Notes under the pieces: generated by a model
The model's database searches: none
What the model was told of the DNA's origin: nothing
What the model saw: the letters and a program-made list of their open reading frames with translations, nothing else
Made by a program: the position numbers and the translations under genes
Assembly (NCBI GenBank): GCA_910587055.1
Contig: CAJUKY010000002.1
Location: 62,001 to 126,000 of the forward strand
Direction: 5' to 3'
Length of the DNA stretch: 64,000 nucleotides
From: Candidatus Gastranaerophilales bacterium
Lineage (GTDB): Bacteria; Cyanobacteriota; Vampirovibrionia; Gastranaerophilales; Gastranaerophilaceae
Shown here: positions 35,940 through 42,913 of the stretch, piece after piece
Numbering within the stretch: the stretch's first letter is position 1
How the letters are laid out: every line of letters begins with the position of its first letter

Positions 35940-37274
35940 TTAATTATATTCTTTTGCAAGTTTTTTTATTTTTCTGATTAGTATGGTATTTGAAATTATA
36001 CAGGCAAAAATTATCCCCAGAGCTAATCCTGCCCAGAAACCGTTTAATACAATATTATATTTATAGGCTAAAAAACATCCCGTTGGAATGCTTATAATTA
36101 AATATGCAAATGCCATTGTCCACATAATGGGCTTGGTCTCCTTTAATCCCTTAAGTGCGCCGACGCAGGCACATTGAAGGCCGTCAAACAATAAAAAGCA
36201 TAAAACGATCCCAAATACGGGAAGACATGTTTGAACAACAACGGGGTCTTTTGTAAAAATTCTTAAGAGCTGTTTCGGAAAAACCCCGTACATTACCATA
36301 TTTAACAGCATATATCCTATGATTATAATGTATCCGGTCAGTGCATATTTTTTAATATCCTTCATATTCCTTTCACCGTTTGCAAAGCCTACTTTTATGG
36401 CTGCTGCGTTTGAAATAGATAAAGGTATCATATAAGTAGTTCCTGTCATGGTAACTATAATATTATGGCAGGCAGCATATACGGCTGAAAATTTTCCTAC
36501 AAGCACAGCTGTTATATTAAATCCTAAAAATTCAAAAAACATTGCAAGCGATATAGGCCAGCCTGTTTTTATTAAATCTTTTATATAACTTTTGTATTTA
36601 TTTGTTTTGCCTCTTAAAAACGGTATGCAGTATATAAATAATAAAATTGCCATGAGCCATCTTACTATAAGACTTGCAATTGCAAGGCCTTTAACGCCGA
36701 GCTCGGGAAAACCCCAGAAGCCGAAAACAAGTACAATGTTTAAAAATACATTTAAAAATATTGCCCCTACAACGATTAAATTCGGAAAAACTACAATTTC
36801 ATATGCCTGCAGAAATTCTTTAAAAGCTACGAATAAAAGCCCTGCAAATGTTCCCCAGCTTGAAATTTCAAGATATTCAACAACATAAAAACTAAGATTA
36901 TCTGCTAAACCCGCATAAGGCACAAGCGGTATAATGAGCCTTATTAAAATAAAAAACAGCAGCCCGATTAAAAGGGAATATACGGTTGTAACACGGAATA
37001 AATTTTTAGATGGTATACGCATACCGCGAAGATTTGATACAACGGGTGATATGCTTGCCATAAAACCTATTCCCGCTATTAAAAATGTCATAAAAATAGC
37101 ACTTGCAATACTTATTGCAGCAAGCGTTACCGTGCTGTGCTGTCCTGCAATTATTACATCGCCGACGCCTATCAGCATATTTCCCACATTCCCGAGTATT
37201 ATCGGGATGGAAAGTTCCACAAGCTGTTTTGCATATTCTTTATATTCTCTTAATTTATTAATTATTGTATCCAT
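35940..37274 (-). CDS. MATE-family efflux transporter
   Basis: 444 residues with twelve predicted membrane helices in two homologous halves. The first half opens with LVELSIPIILGNVGNMLIGV and DVIIAGQHSTVTLAAISIAS, characteristic of MATE proteins (the ILG/G..D and A-A signature), and the second half repeats the pattern with WPISLAMFFEFLGFNITAVL. MATE proteins export drugs or metabolites in exchange for sodium or protons. It starts 40 bp after the GlcD-like gene on the same strand, so the two may be co-transcribed. Substrate unknown. Confidence 0.9.
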   Translation of the reverse strand: MDTIINKLREYKEYAKQLVELSIPIILGNVGNMLIGVGDVIIAGQHSTVTLAAISIASAIFMTFLIAGIGFMASISPVVSNLRGMRIPSKNLFRVTTVYSLLIGLLFFILIRLIIPLVPYAGLADNLSFYVVEYLEISSWGTFAGLLFVAFKEFLQAYEIVVFPNLIVVGAIFLNVFLNIVLVFGFWGFPELGVKGLAIASLIVRWLMAILLFIYCIPFLRGKTNKYKSYIKDLIKTGWPISLAMFFEFLGFNITAVLVGKFSAVYAACHNIIVTMTGTTYMIPLSISNAAAIKVGFANGERNMKDIKKYALTGYIIIIGYMLLNMVMYGVFPKQLLRIFTKDPVVVQTCLPVFGIVLCFLLFDGLQCACVGALKGLKETKPIMWTMAFAYLIISIPTGCFLAYKYNIVLNGFWAGLALGIIFACIISNTILIRKIKKLAKEYN

Positions 37275-37313
37275 TTTGAAATATCTCTTAAAAATTTAAA
37301 ACGCCTGAAAATC

Positions 37314-38684
37314 TTAAAACATTTTATTCGGGTTCATAATATTATCAGGGTCAAAAAGCTGTTTGATTTTTTCCATATATTTTATTGCAGCAGGTTCAAG
37401 CGCCATTTCAAGATAAGGTTTTTTTTCTGACCCTATGCCATGCTCTCCTGATAAACTGCCGCCTAAATCTATTGCAAGCTGAAACAACTCTTTTTTTACA
37501 AGTTCAAAATTCTTTTTCTCTTCTTCATTGCTTAAATCAAGTGCAAAATTAGGATGTATGTTGCCGTCTCCGGCATGGCCCATTATACATACTGTTATAT
37601 TGTATTTGGCGCAGATTTTTTGTATTCCTTCAACAAGCGGTACAATTTTGCTTCTGTTTACAACCACATCTTCTGTTGCAGCATTCGGTTTTAGCTTTGT
37701 AACGCAGGCGTAAGCACTCCTTCTTGCTTTCCAGATATTCTCGTTTTCTTCTTCATTTTTGCTCTGAATAATTTTTACGCTGCCTGAATTTAAAAGTACG
37801 TTATAAAGTTTTTCATTGTCTTCTTTGATTTTGGCTTCACCGCCGTCTATTTCAATTAAAAGTGCAGCCTCTCTTTCTTCAATAAGCCCTGTCGGGTTGA
37901 ATTTTTCAATTGTTGAAAGAGTATTCTTGTCTAATAAATCAAGAGTGGAGGGCACAATAAGTGCATTTATAATATTATTCACGGCTTTTGTTGCATCTAT
38001 TATGCTGTCAAAATAACAAAGTGTTACGAGCCTTTTATCGGGTTTTGGGATAAGTTTAAATGTTATTTTTGTAATTATCCCAAGTGTCCCTTCGGAGCCC
38101 GTAAAAAGCTGTGTTAAATTGTATCCTGTGACATTTTTTGCAACATTTGATCCCGTATGTAAAATTTCTCCTGAAGGTAAAACAACTTCCAGATTTATAA
38201 CATAATCTTTGGCGGTGCCGTATTTAAAGGCCCTGGGGCCGCCTGATGACAAAGCTACAGCGCCTCCCGCGGTTGAAACCGCAAGATTTGAGGGATCCGG
38301 CGGAAAAAACAACCCTGTTTCTTCTGCTTTTTTTTGTAATTCTTTAACAGTAACATACGGCTCGACTATTGCGGTCAAATCTTCTTTATTTATTTCAATT
38401 ATTTTATTCATCAAAGACAGATGCACAACAATTGAATTTTTATTTGGCTTACAGCCTGATGTATGGCAGGTGGCAGCTCCTCTCGGGATAATATTTAAGC
38501 CGAATTTGCCCGCAAATTGTACAATTTTTTGAACCTCTTCCGTTGATTTTGGAAAAACAACACACAAAGGCAGTTCTACTTCTTTTTTTAAAGGTGCTGT
38601 ATCAAAAGCGTAAGGGTAGATATCTTCTTTTTTATCCAGAATTTTTATGTTTAGTTTTTTGATTTTTTCCGTAAAGTTTTGCAT
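37314..38684 (-). CDS. FAD-linked oxidase of the GlcD/D-lactate dehydrogenase family
   Basis: About 456 residues. The FAD-binding domain (about 35-175) contains IIPRGAATCHTSGC, LAVSTAGGAVALSSGG and GSNVAKNVTGYNLTQLFTGS; the C-terminal oxidase domain ends with MGHAGDGNIHPN and GGSLSGEHGIGSEKKPYL, which hold substrate and FAD contacts. The family oxidises D-lactate, glycolate or related 2-hydroxy acids. The usual PRGxGTxxxGG nucleotide loop is changed here to PRGAATCHTSGC. No glcE/glcF partners. The start may be ATG 38684 or 38690; TATAAT (38697-38692) ends 7 nt before the former, suggesting a leaderless mRNA. Confidence 0.87.
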   Translation of the reverse strand: MQNFTEKIKKLNIKILDKKEDIYPYAFDTAPLKKEVELPLCVVFPKSTEEVQKIVQFAGKFGLNIIPRGAATCHTSGCKPNKNSIVVHLSLMNKIIEINKEDLTAIVEPYVTVKELQKKAEETGLFFPPDPSNLAVSTAGGAVALSSGGPRAFKYGTAKDYVINLEVVLPSGEILHTGSNVAKNVTGYNLTQLFTGSEGTLGIITKITFKLIPKPDKRLVTLCYFDSIIDATKAVNNIINALIVPSTLDLLDKNTLSTIEKFNPTGLIEEREAALLIEIDGGEAKIKEDNEKLYNVLLNSGSVKIIQSKNEEENENIWKARRSAYACVTKLKPNAATEDVVVNRSKIVPLVEGIQKICAKYNITVCIMGHAGDGNIHPNFALDLSNEEEKKNFELVKKELFQLAIDLGGSLSGEHGIGSEKKPYLEMALEPAAIKYMEKIKQLFDPDNIMNPNKMF

Positions 38685-38718
38685 AAGCATTATTATACTT
38701 TAAACAAAAAACTCTATA

Positions 38719-38829
38719 TTAAAATGTTTTGATGGGAAACTTTTTTAAAATTTCATCGTCTGATTGGATAATACCGTATTTGCTACTGTATATATTGCTA
38801 TTAGCCCGGAAGACAGAATAAAAGGTCAT
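38719..38829 (-). CDS. Possible 36-residue small protein
   Basis: A short frame with a perfect GGAGG 4 nt before ATG. The product is polar (starts MTFYSVFRANSN, ends FPIKTF) and unrelated to anything I know. The SD and start codon are enclosed by a 6-bp GC stem (CCCGGA at 38841-38836 with TCCGGG at 38810-38805 on the minus strand), which could control translation. On the plus strand the same stem followed by T's looks like a terminator, an alternative reading of the signal. Confidence 0.35.
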   Translation of the reverse strand: MTFYSVFRANSNIYSSKYGIIQSDDEILKKFPIKTF

Positions 38830-38870
38830 CTTTCCTCCGGGTTTTATTTTTGCCTGAATGTGTATTTAAA

Positions 38871-38917
38871 ATAAAAAGCCTGATTATTGAGATACAGAAA
38901 GTATCTTAATAATCAGG
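38871..38917 (-). terminator. Intrinsic terminator after the Gln-rich coiled-coil gene
   Basis: 17-bp stem (38879-38895 with 38901-38917, one G-U pair, loop AGAAA) followed on the minus strand by GCTTTTTATTTT. Strong terminator about 60 bp after the stop of the gene at 38976. Confidence 0.85.
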
Positions 38918-38975
38918 TGTAACTATAAACCTATTTCCCTATCCTTATTTTTCTTGTTTAATTTTTATACTTATT

Positions 38976-39464
38976 TTATGAAGTCAGCTTGATTGCTCCG
39001 TTTTTAATGTCACTACTTATTGCTGAATCAAGGCTTTCTAATTCTGCCTGAGCTGCCTGCAATTGTGTTTGAATTTGTTCCTGTTCAAGTTCAAGCTGCT
39101 GCTGTTGTGCATTTATTTCTTGAAGCATAGAATCTTCCTGTGCCTGGAATACTGATTCCATGTTCATTTGACCAAACTGATAACTCAAATTTATATTATC
39201 TAAAGCTGATTGAAGATTTAGTTGAGATTCATAGTTGGAGCCATCTTGAGAGAAGTCCGCTCTTGCTTGCTGTAAATCATTCAGGCGGTTAACATTTAAT
39301 TGCATCATGCTTTGATTTTGCATCATACCCATATATCTTTGTGCGTATGATGATTGATTAGCAAGTGTTTGCTGCTGTTGGCTTATCTGAACCAGACGGT
39401 ATTCAAGGTTTGATACCCTTTGTTTCAGGGCCATTTTCCTGAGTGATAATGTTACCCAGCCCAT
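38976..39464 (-). CDS. Gln-rich coiled-coil protein of unknown function
   Basis: 162 residues, very rich in Gln, Leu, Ser and Met. Two coiled-coil stretches: about 12-40 (KQRVSNLEYRLVQISQQQQ) and about 105-150 (DSMLQEINAQQQQLELEQEQ onward). No signal peptide, membrane helix or cysteine. AGGAGAG stands 8 nt before the ATG, and a strong terminator follows, so this is a single-gene unit likely to be well expressed. About 60 bp upstream is a 35-bp element also found before the gene at 58083-58358. The composition recalls small secreted or filament-forming proteins, but I have no family assignment. Confidence 0.75.
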   Translation of the reverse strand: MGWVTLSLRKMALKQRVSNLEYRLVQISQQQQTLANQSSYAQRYMGMMQNQSMMQLNVNRLNDLQQARADFSQDGSNYESQLNLQSALDNINLSYQFGQMNMESVFQAQEDSMLQEINAQQQQLELEQEQIQTQLQAAQAELESLDSAISSDIKNGAIKLTS

Positions 39465-39525
39465 AGTCGTACTCTCCTAAAATTTGTTTTTTAAATCTCT
39501 CGTGTGGTTTTTAAAATCTCTACAC

Positions 39526-39560
39526 TTTAATAAAGAATTTCTGTTTTTAAAAATTGCCTT
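39526..39560 (-). promoter_or_regulatory. Shared 35-bp upstream element, copy A
   Basis: Matches 58454-58488 at 32 of 35 positions (plus-strand view begins TTTAATAAAG and ends TTTAAAAATTGCCTT). It lies 62 bp upstream of the coiled-coil gene in the same relative direction as copy B. Confidence 0.6.
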
Positions 39561-39590
39561 TTTCTTTCCATTTTGTTAAGTTTTGTAACA

Positions 39591-39752
39591 GTATATACTT
39601 TCTATGCAATTTGTATATACTAAATGTTTTTATAGAAGTGTAACAGGTGAATGAACAAGTTAGTGTTGTTAAACAAGGTATTTGGCTTAATGGCTACGGA
39701 CTTTATGGAGAAAATTTATCTATCCGCAAAGGTATATTTTTGCGGATTTTTA
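39591..39752 (+). other. Gene-free stretch with paired GTATATAC sites and a terminator
   Basis: Two identical palindromes GTATATAC (39591-39598 and 39613-39620) are spaced 22 bp centre to centre, two helical turns. Downstream, ATCCGCAAA (39722-39730) and TTTGCGGAT (39739-39747) plus T's make an intrinsic plus-strand terminator. This suggests a short regulated transcript of about 100 nt starting after the second site. A 43-codon frame from GTG runs through it but has no convincing SD. Confidence 0.4.
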
Positions 39753-39768
39753 CTTTGTGTACTATAAT
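39740..39768 (+). promoter_or_regulatory. Promoter of the P-loop kinase-like gene, leaderless
   Basis: TTGCGG (39740-39745), 17-bp spacer, TATAAT (39763-39768), then 6 nt to the ATG at 39775. The -35 box is in the right arm of the preceding terminator. Confidence 0.6.
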
Positions 39769-39774
39769 ACCGGT

Positions 39775-40296
39775 ATGAAAAAACTAATTGTATTATCCGG
39801 AAAACAATATTCAGGCAAGGATACTGTTGCAAAACTTTTGCTTGAAGAATTTAAAAGTTTTAAAAGAATAGGCATTGGTGATGCCATAAAAATTATGTAT
39901 GGCAAGAAAAACGGTCTTACATATGAAGAAATTGAAGCGGATAAATCAAAATACAGAACAGGTTTAATTGAGCTTGGCGACTGGGGAAGACAACAAGACC
40001 CCGATTTTTGGCTTAATGAAATTTTGAATATGAAAGAAGATACGATTGTTCCGGATTTAAGACTTGAACATGAGCTGGATATTTTCAAAGCCAATAATGC
40101 CTATATGATAAGAGTTGAAGCCTCTTTAGATGCCCGCAGAGCCCGCGGAATTATTACAAATGAAGATGATTTAACAGAAATCGCCCTTGACGGATATACC
40201 GGCTGGAATTACAAAATAGATAACAGTTCCGACCTTCCCACCCTTCGTACCAACCTCAAACCATTGATTGAAGATATTAAAGAATATTTTGCGTAG
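39775..40296 (+). CDS. P-loop nucleotide/phospho-kinase-like protein
   Basis: 173 residues. A Walker A loop is near the N-terminus (VLSGKQYSGKDTVAKLL, about 5-21), followed by an acidic helix region and VPDLRLEHELDIF with a D-x-R motif, then RVEASLDARRARG, as in nucleoside-monophosphate and related small-molecule kinases. It is short, with a lid-like helical C-terminus. The precise substrate cannot be told. The ATG is chosen over an upstream in-frame GTG (39757) because a TATAAT lies between them. Confidence 0.75.
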   Translation: MKKLIVLSGKQYSGKDTVAKLLLEEFKSFKRIGIGDAIKIMYGKKNGLTYEEIEADKSKYRTGLIELGDWGRQQDPDFWLNEILNMKEDTIVPDLRLEHELDIFKANNAYMIRVEASLDARRARGIITNEDDLTEIALDGYTGWNYKIDNSSDLPTLRTNLKPLIEDIKEYFA

Positions 40297-40321
40297 CGGA
40301 TTTGGATACAATTTGTTAAAA

Positions 40322-41188
40322 TTAATTCTCTTCCAAAAAACTGTTTGTTGCAAGGTTCATATATTCAAGAAGCTTTGAAAAATACTCTAAATCACACTCG
40401 CCGCTTGCAATAATGTCGCATTCATCTTTAGCAGGCTGAACATATTTTTGTCCTGCTCTTAAAACATATTCCCAGTGCTTTTGCGCGTTATCTTTATCCT
40501 GATTTCTGTCCTTTGCGCGGCCTATAAAGCGTTTTTTCCTTATTCTGTCATCAATCTCAACATATATTTTAATATCAAATAAATTCTTTACAGGTTCAAG
40601 CATTGTTGCCATGCCTTCAACCACGATGATTTTATTGCTTTTAACAGGCAATCCTGCGGGAATGCTTACCCCTGTGCCGTTTACAAGATATTTTGGAGCC
40701 AGAATATCGCATCCGCTTTTTAATTCCGCAAGATTTTTTGCCATTAAATCAAGCTGGAAGTTTTCGGGTGCATCAACATCATAGCCTGCATCTCTTAATT
40801 TATCAAAATCGCCGTATTTTTTAATTAAATGGGAAATATCATTAAAATAATTATCCGAACTTAAAATCGTAACGGGGAGGTTCAATCTTTCGACATTTTG
40901 GGAAATTTCTTTACAGATTGTAGATTTACCGGAGGCTGATTCACCTGTAATGCCGATTAGAATTCTTTCTTTGGGGTGATTGATTAATCTGTCCAAAAAT
41001 CTTTCAATGAAGTCATCTTTTATTGAAAGAAACAGGTTTTGGCCTGTTTTTTTATCCCAGTTTATTATTTGTTTAAACCTTGTTTTTAAATAAAACGCAA
41101 GAAACTCTCTGCCCATGCGGGTATCAAAATTTGGTTTTTGAATTTTGTCGTCTTTATGCGCTGCAAAATCTTCAAGTAAACTATTCAT
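40322..41188 (-). CDS. Uridine kinase-like P-loop protein
   Basis: 288 residues. The first 75 residues are a helical extension; the kinase part begins RILIGITGESASGKSTICKE (Walker A about 81-90) and continues with ILSSDNYFNDISHL, DAPENFQLDLM and IIVVEGMATML, typical of the uridine kinase/phosphoribulokinase family. It phosphorylates a nucleoside or sugar; uridine is the best guess. It follows rnpA by 18 bp in an rpmH-rnpA operon, where yidC or a membrane protein usually stands, so its place there is unusual. Confidence 0.82.
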   Translation of the reverse strand: MNSLLEDFAAHKDDKIQKPNFDTRMGREFLAFYLKTRFKQIINWDKKTGQNLFLSIKDDFIERFLDRLINHPKERILIGITGESASGKSTICKEISQNVERLNLPVTILSSDNYFNDISHLIKKYGDFDKLRDAGYDVDAPENFQLDLMAKNLAELKSGCDILAPKYLVNGTGVSIPAGLPVKSNKIIVVEGMATMLEPVKNLFDIKIYVEIDDRIRKKRFIGRAKDRNQDKDNAQKHWEYVLRAGQKYVQPAKDECDIIASGECDLEYFSKLLEYMNLATNSFLEEN

Positions 41189-41206
41189 GATGAATTTATA
41201 ATACTC

Positions 41207-41572
41207 CTAAATAAATTTTCTTGCTAATTTATTTATAAGTTTTGTAACACTTAACTGCGCCTTGTTAAAATCAAGCTCAAGCGCACCGTCTTTTGCCATA
41301 TATATTAAACTTTGAAATTTATTAAACTCTGCTTCATTATTCTTAATATTAAGTCTTACCGCTTCTCTTGCAAGTCTTTTTATTCTGTTTCTTTTAACTG
41401 CGCGTTTATGAATTTTCTTGCTTACAACAAAACCTATTTTTGTCGGAAATTCGGGGTTTTCTTTATTTTTTCCGCCGTATAATACAAAAAACTCATCCGA
41501 GACAATCCTTTTCTGTGAATAAGTTGCCTTAAATGATGAGTTCTTTTTTAATCTAAAATCTTTATTAAGCAC
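41207..41572 (-). CDS. rnpA: Ribonuclease P protein component
   Basis: 121 residues from GTG at 41572. A longer frame to 41614 would lie inside rpmH, and the first recognisable residues ([20 protein letters not shown]) begin right after the GTG. The family signature is [20 protein letters not shown] followed by LAREAVRL. It helps the RNase P RNA mature tRNA 5' ends. The start overlaps the rpmH stop, the classical rpmH-rnpA junction. Confidence 0.93.
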   Translation of the reverse strand: MLNKDFRLKKNSSFKATYSQKRIVSDEFFVLYGGKNKENPEFPTKIGFVVSKKIHKRAVKRNRIKRLAREAVRLNIKNNEAEFNKFQSLIYMAKDGALELDFNKAQLSVTKLINKLARKFI

Positions 41573-41717
41573 GTTTTTTTGCTGTGATTGCGATAGTGTG
41601 ACGGCCTTTTGCACGTCTTCTGTTGAGAGTTTTTTGTCCTTGAGGTGTTGCCATTCTTGCTCTAAAACCGCTTACTCTTTGTCTTTTTCTTTTTGTGCCT
41701 TCAAGTGTGCGACGCAT
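41565..41717 (-). CDS. rpmH: 50S ribosomal protein bL34
   Basis: 50 residues: a basic protein with [20 protein letters not shown] at the start and [10 protein letters not shown] in the middle, the bL34 pattern. The TLEGT-x-R opening resembles cyanobacterial bL34 more than the KRTYQPS form of most bacteria. The ATG at 41717 follows a GGAG site. Overlaps rnpA by 8 bp. dnaA, commonly next to rpmH, is not present here. Confidence 0.93.
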   Translation of the reverse strand: MRRTLEGTKRKRQRVSGFRARMATPQGQKTLNRRRAKGRHTIAITAKKRA

Positions 41718-41811
41718 TATTTTCTCCTTGACATTTTTCTATTATCAGTATGAAATATAATAGTTTAGACATATTCAAGTGTCAAGTTTAGTAGGAGATT
41801 AATGTAAAATT

Positions 41812-42624
41812 ATGAACGAGATGACGGAACAAAAAATAGGCTTTATCGGGCTTGGCAAGATGGCTTCGGCTATTATTAAGGGAATTATCTCATCAGGCTT
41901 TATGAAAAAGGAAAATATCCTCGGATATGATGTTAATCAGGAAGCTTTAAAAATTGCTTCAAAAAATTTAGATATTACACCTGTATCAACCCTTGAAGAG
42001 CTGACTGCAAAAACCTCTATAATTTTAATTGCAACAAAGCCCTTTGTGATTAAAAATGTAATTGATGAAATTAAGGATAAAATCAGAAATCACCTTGTAA
42101 TTTCAATTTTAGCCGGTGTTTCTTTAAAATTTTATGAGCAAAATCTGCCGAATACGCGCATTGTAAGGGTTATGCCAAATACCCCGGCTCTTGTTGAAGA
42201 AGGCATGAGCGCTGTATGCAAGGGTTCTTTTGCTTATGACTATGATGCTGAGTTTGTTTATAATATGTTTTCAAAACTCGGCCGTGCAATATATATTGAT
42301 GAAAAAGATATAGATATTGTAACTGCTATATCAGGTTCAGGGCCGGCATTTTATTATTACATTATAGAAAAAATTGCTGCTGCGGGAAAAACTCTCGGAC
42401 TTGATTATAAAACCGCACTTGAACTTTCGGCACAAACTGCTCTGGGTGCTGCCAAAATGATGTTTAAAACACCAGACACTCCGGAAGAATTAATTAGAGC
42501 AGTAACGACACCAGGCGGCTGTACGGAAGTAGGTAATAATGTTCTGGCTAATTCAAACATTGAAGAAACTCTTTTTAAAACCATAAAAAGAACAATGGAA
42601 AAAGCAAGAAAGCTCGGCGGATAA
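41812..42624 (+). CDS. proC: Pyrroline-5-carboxylate reductase
   Basis: 270 residues. The Rossmann fold opens with IGFIGLGKMASAIIKGII (about 6-24); the C-terminal domain contains AISGSGPAFYYYIIEKIAAA and VTTPGGCTEVG, the ProC signature. It makes proline from pyrroline-5-carboxylate with NAD(P)H. ATG 41812 and ATG 41821 are both possible. Upstream, a perfect AGGAG is followed at 4 nt by ATG-TAA (41802-41807), a start-stop element, and only then by the real start. Divergent from rpmH. Confidence 0.94.
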   Translation: MNEMTEQKIGFIGLGKMASAIIKGIISSGFMKKENILGYDVNQEALKIASKNLDITPVSTLEELTAKTSIILIATKPFVIKNVIDEIKDKIRNHLVISILAGVSLKFYEQNLPNTRIVRVMPNTPALVEEGMSAVCKGSFAYDYDAEFVYNMFSKLGRAIYIDEKDIDIVTAISGSGPAFYYYIIEKIAAAGKTLGLDYKTALELSAQTALGAAKMMFKTPDTPEELIRAVTTPGGCTEVGNNVLANSNIEETLFKTIKRTMEKARKLGG

Positions 42625-42654
42625 ACTTTGAATTTAAAATAATCAAAATATTTC

Positions 42655-42682
42655 TTGAAAAAAAATTTTTGATTGTTATAAT
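42655..42682 (+). promoter_or_regulatory. Consensus promoter of the C-rich-loop RNA
   Basis: TTGAAA (42655-42660), 16-bp spacer, TATAAT (42677-42682). Predicted transcription start at about 42689. It is the best promoter-like sequence in the window and no protein start follows it. Confidence 0.75.
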
Positions 42683-42688
42683 ACTATT

Positions 42689-42845
42689 GAAGGTACCGGT
42701 TACCACCGCCAATGCCTAACCGGTGTCTTTAAGTTTTAGGGAGAGTACACTCTGGCACCTCCACCACCCCGTCAGAGTCTACAATTAATCCCTGAGACAT
42801 ATAGCAAGAAGGCGCTTCACCCCACCACCCGAGGCGCCTTTTTGC
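42689..42845 (+). ncRNA. Candidate small RNA with three C-rich hairpin loops
   Basis: About 157 nt between proC and a convergent oxidoreductase. Hairpin 1: 42692-42702 with 42717-42727, loop CCACCGCCAATGCC. Hairpin 2: 42749-42756 with 42771-42778, loop ACCTCCACCACCCC. Hairpin 3: 42809-42818 with 42831-42840, loop ACCCCACCACCC, followed by T's, so it also terminates transcription. All loops share CCACC, and loops 2 and 3 share CCACCACCC. With the closing C, loop 2 reads CACCTCC, the anti-SD core of 16S rRNA. This resembles, in principle, Alphaproteobacterial sRNAs with CCUCCUCCC loops; no open reading frame is present. Function is inference. Confidence 0.75.
42809..42843 (+). terminator. Intrinsic terminator forming hairpin 3 of the small RNA
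   Basis: 10-bp stem AAGGCGCTTC with GAGGCGCCTT (one G-U pair), loop of 12 nt, followed by TTTTT. The loop carries CCACCACCC. Confidence 0.85.
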
Positions 42846-42863
42846 TGTGCAAATTTTATTAAT

Positions 42864-42893
42864 AAAAAAAGAGGCTTATTAAAGGCCTCTTTT
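42864..42893 (-). terminator. Terminator of the Gfo/Idh/MocA gene
   Basis: AAAAGAGGC (42867-42875) pairs with GCCTCTTTT (42885-42893). On the minus strand the hairpin is followed by a T-run, and it stands 20 bp after the oxidoreductase stop. Confidence 0.85.
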
Positions 42894-42913
42894 AAAAACT
42901 TATGAATTTAACT

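Noticed and set aside
38805..38845. CCCGGA/TCCGGG followed by T's as a plus-strand terminator
   Set aside because: No plus-strand gene lies upstream for 2.9 kb; retained only as an alternative to the start-site hairpin of the 36-codon ORF.
39650..39781. 43-codon GTG frame and overlapping 38-codon ATG frame
   Set aside because: SD is absent or at 1-nt spacing, and both run through an intrinsic terminator.
42689..42845. C-rich RNA region as a CRISPR-like array, riboswitch or SRP RNA
   Set aside because: No repeated unit with spacers, no downstream gene on the same strand for a riboswitch to control, and none of the SRP Alu or GNAR-loop sequences.
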